Positions 4,873 to 6,227 of a DNA stretch of 6,227 nt are shown here, in pieces (within the stretch, counting starts at the first letter, position 1; every line of letters begins with the position of its first letter). The notes beneath the pieces were generated by a model that had not been told where the DNA came from, ran no database searches, and saw only the letters and a program-made list of their open reading frames with translations. The DNA is from UBA1724 sp016302315 (GTDB lineage Bacteria > Verrucomicrobiota > Lentisphaeria > Oligosphaerales > Oligosphaeraceae), in the NCBI GenBank assembly GCA_016302315.1, contig JAEDNW010000130.1, positions 1 to 6,227 of the forward strand. The letters are read 5' to 3'. The position numbers and the translations under genes were made by a program.

Positions 4873-6227
4873 ATGACCAAAATCACCTTTCTGGGTGCGG
4901 GAAGCACGGTGTTCTGCCGCAACGTCCTAGGGGACTGCATGTGTCGGGAATCCCTGCGGGACGCGGAGATTGCGCTCTACGACATTGACCGGGTGCGTCT
5001 TCAGGAATCCAAGGCCATCCTGGAGAAGATGAACAGCACTTTCAACCAGGGGCGTGCCAAGATTCGTTGCTATCTGGGGGCGGAGAACCGGAAGAAGGCG
5101 TTGGCCCATGCGGACTTTGCGGTGAACGCCATCCAGGTGGGAGGCTACGAGCCCTCCACGGTCATCGACTTTGAGATTCCCAAGAAATTCGGGCTTCAGC
5201 AGACCATTGGGGACACCCTGGGCATCGGCGGCATCTTCCGGGCCCTGCGCACCATTCCCGTGATGATGGACTTTGCCCGGGACATGGAGGAGGTCTGTCC
5301 GGACGCCTGGTTCCTGAACTACACCAACCCCATGGCCATGCTCACCGGGGCCATGCTGCAAAACACGGCGGTAAAGACCGTAGGGCTCTGCCACAGCGTC
5401 CAGGTCTGCGGTTGTTCCCTCCTCCTCTCCCTGGGGCTGATGACCGAGGAGGAGGCCAAGAAGGGGGAGTGGTGCGACGAGCCCCTGGGCATCCGCAGCC
5501 GCATCGCCGGCATCAACCATCAAGCCTGGCTGCTGGAAATCTCCCGGGACGGCAAGGATCTCTATCCCCAGATCCGGAAGCTGGCCCGCCAGGTGGTCAA
5601 GAAGAGCCGGGGCCACTTGGAGCACCCCGAGGTCTGCGGCGCCAATCTGGTTCGCCTGGAAATGCTCAACCGCTTCGGATATTACCTGACGGAGTCCAGC
5701 GAGCACACCGCCGAATACACTCCCTACTGGATCAAGAAAAACTATCCCCAGCTCATCCGGGAATATGGCATCCCCTTGGATGAATATCCCCGGCGCTGCA
5801 TCCGCCAAATCGAGGATTGGAAGAAGGAATACCAGAGCTTGAAGGAAAAGAGCGCCCTGGAACACCACCTCAGCCGGGAATACGCCTCCGCCATCATGGA
5901 CTCCATCCTCACCGACACTCCTCGGCAAATCGGGGGCAATGTGCTGAACCGGGGATTCATCCCCAATCTGGTCCCCGACGCCGTGGTGGAGGTGCCCTGC
6001 CTGGTGAACGCCCAGGGCATCCACGGAACCTACGTCGGCCCCCTCCCCGTCCAATGCGCCGCGGTGAACATGACCAACATCAATGTCCAGCTGATGACCA
6101 TTGAGGCGGCCCGCACCTTGAAGAAAGAGAATGTCTACCAGGCCGCCATGCTGGATCCCCACTGCGCCGCCGAACTCAGCATGGACGACATCGTGAAGAT
6201 GTGCGACGCCCTCATCCAGGCCCACGG
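4873..6227 (+). CDS. melA: Alpha-galactosidase/alpha-glucosidase, glycoside hydrolase family 4 (MelA-type), 3' end cut by the window
   Basis: The frame is open from ATG 4873 to the window edge, giving 451 codons. The NAD-binding N-terminus reads ITFLGAGST (4-12, GxGS) with the acidic turn LYDID (35-39). Family 4 marks follow: IQVGGYEP (87-94), DTLGIGGIFRALRTIP (114-129), NYTNPMAM (149-156), GLCHS (171-175; C173 is the expected metal ligand), GINHQAW (213-219; H216 the second ligand), YLTESSEHTAEY (271-282) and NMTNINVQ (399-406). GH4 enzymes use NAD+ and a divalent metal, oxidise C3 of the sugar, eliminate the leaving group and re-reduce. The sequence follows E. coli MelA (451 residues, from memory) almost to its end, so perhaps ten codons are missing here. 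The segment between GLCHS and GINHQAW is about a dozen residues longer than in E. coli and contains CGC at 179-181. It has no signal peptide and is cytoplasmic. It is preceded by its own leader, so it is probably a separate unit. Galactose versus glucose specificity cannot be decided. Confidence 0.92.
   Translation, partial: MTKITFLGAGSTVFCRNVLGDCMCRESLRDAEIALYDIDRVRLQESKAILEKMNSTFNQGRAKIRCYLGAENRKKALAHADFAVNAIQVGGYEPSTVIDFEIPKKFGLQQTIGDTLGIGGIFRALRTIPVMMDFARDMEEVCPDAWFLNYTNPMAMLTGAMLQNTAVKTVGLCHSVQVCGCSLLLSLGLMTEEEAKKGEWCDEPLGIRSRIAGINHQAWLLEISRDGKDLYPQIRKLARQVVKKSRGHLEHPEVCGANLVRLEMLNRFGYYLTESSEHTAEYTPYWIKKNYPQLIREYGIPLDEYPRRCIRQIEDWKKEYQSLKEKSALEHHLSREYASAIMDSILTDTPRQIGGNVLNRGFIPNLVPDAVVEVPCLVNAQGIHGTYVGPLPVQCAAVNMTNINVQLMTIEAARTLKKENVYQAAMLDPHCAAELSMDDIVKMCDALIQAH

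Noticed and set aside
4637..4876. Small open frame in the gap overlapping the melA start
   Set aside because: The product is Pro/Arg-rich and translates promoter-like and homopolymer sequence; it has no ribosome binding site and no recognisable domain.
4927..6225. 432-codon antisense open frame opposite melA
   Set aside because: It is in register with melA and ends opposite the CTA codon at 4927-4929; the sense product is an unmistakable GH4 enzyme.
1..6227. CRISPR arrays, tRNA or rRNA genes, insertion sequences
   Set aside because: I saw no regularly spaced direct repeats, tRNA cloverleaf, rRNA-like sequence, transposase or flanking inverted repeats.

Overview
This is a GC-rich bacterial window with all its genes on the + strand: a 5'-truncated gene, two complete genes and a 3'-truncated gene. 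The mix is a secreted protein resembling the C-terminus of DUF4838-type glycan-active proteins, an exported calcineurin-type metallophosphoesterase fused to a PQQ-like beta-propeller, a PF12831-type FAD-dependent oxidoreductase, and a family 4 (MelA-type) alpha-galactosidase. This combination resembles polysaccharide-degrading Verrucomicrobiota/Lentisphaerota/Kiritimatiellota or Planctomycetes. That placement is an inference from gene content and composition; no ribosomal or other phylogenetic marker is present.

Layout. Bases 2-523 hold the last 173 codons of gene 1. Six bases later gene 2 (530-2860) begins, and 32 bases after it comes gene 3 (2893-4602). The tight spacing suggests a three-gene transcription unit. 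Genes 2 and 3 have no Shine-Dalgarno sequence and are preceded by almost pure pyrimidine spacers. A stable hairpin follows the gene 3 stop within 8 bases. The 270-base gap 4603-4872 then carries a C-rich, G-poor stretch (possible Rho loading site), a run of ten C, a possible promoter, an imperfect 15-base palindrome and an AT-rich leader with a clear AAGGA ribosome binding site. The melA-like gene starts at 4873 and runs off the window, probably only about ten codons short of its end.

How the genes may work together. Genes 1 and 2 look exported (gene 2 has a signal peptide), while genes 3 and 4 look cytoplasmic. A reasonable reading is a glycan or glycoside utilisation locus. The GH4 enzyme cleaves an imported alpha-glycoside by the NAD+/metal redox-elimination chemistry of its family. 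The flavoprotein may oxidise a sugar or related metabolite. The exported proteins would act on or sense material outside the cytoplasm. The substrate cannot be read from the sequence.

The points most worth a second look are the phosphoesterase/beta-propeller fusion with an altered first metal motif, the pairing of a FAD oxidoreductase with a redox glycosidase, the structured regulatory gap before melA, and the sharp within-gene switches between G-rich and C-rich coding strand.
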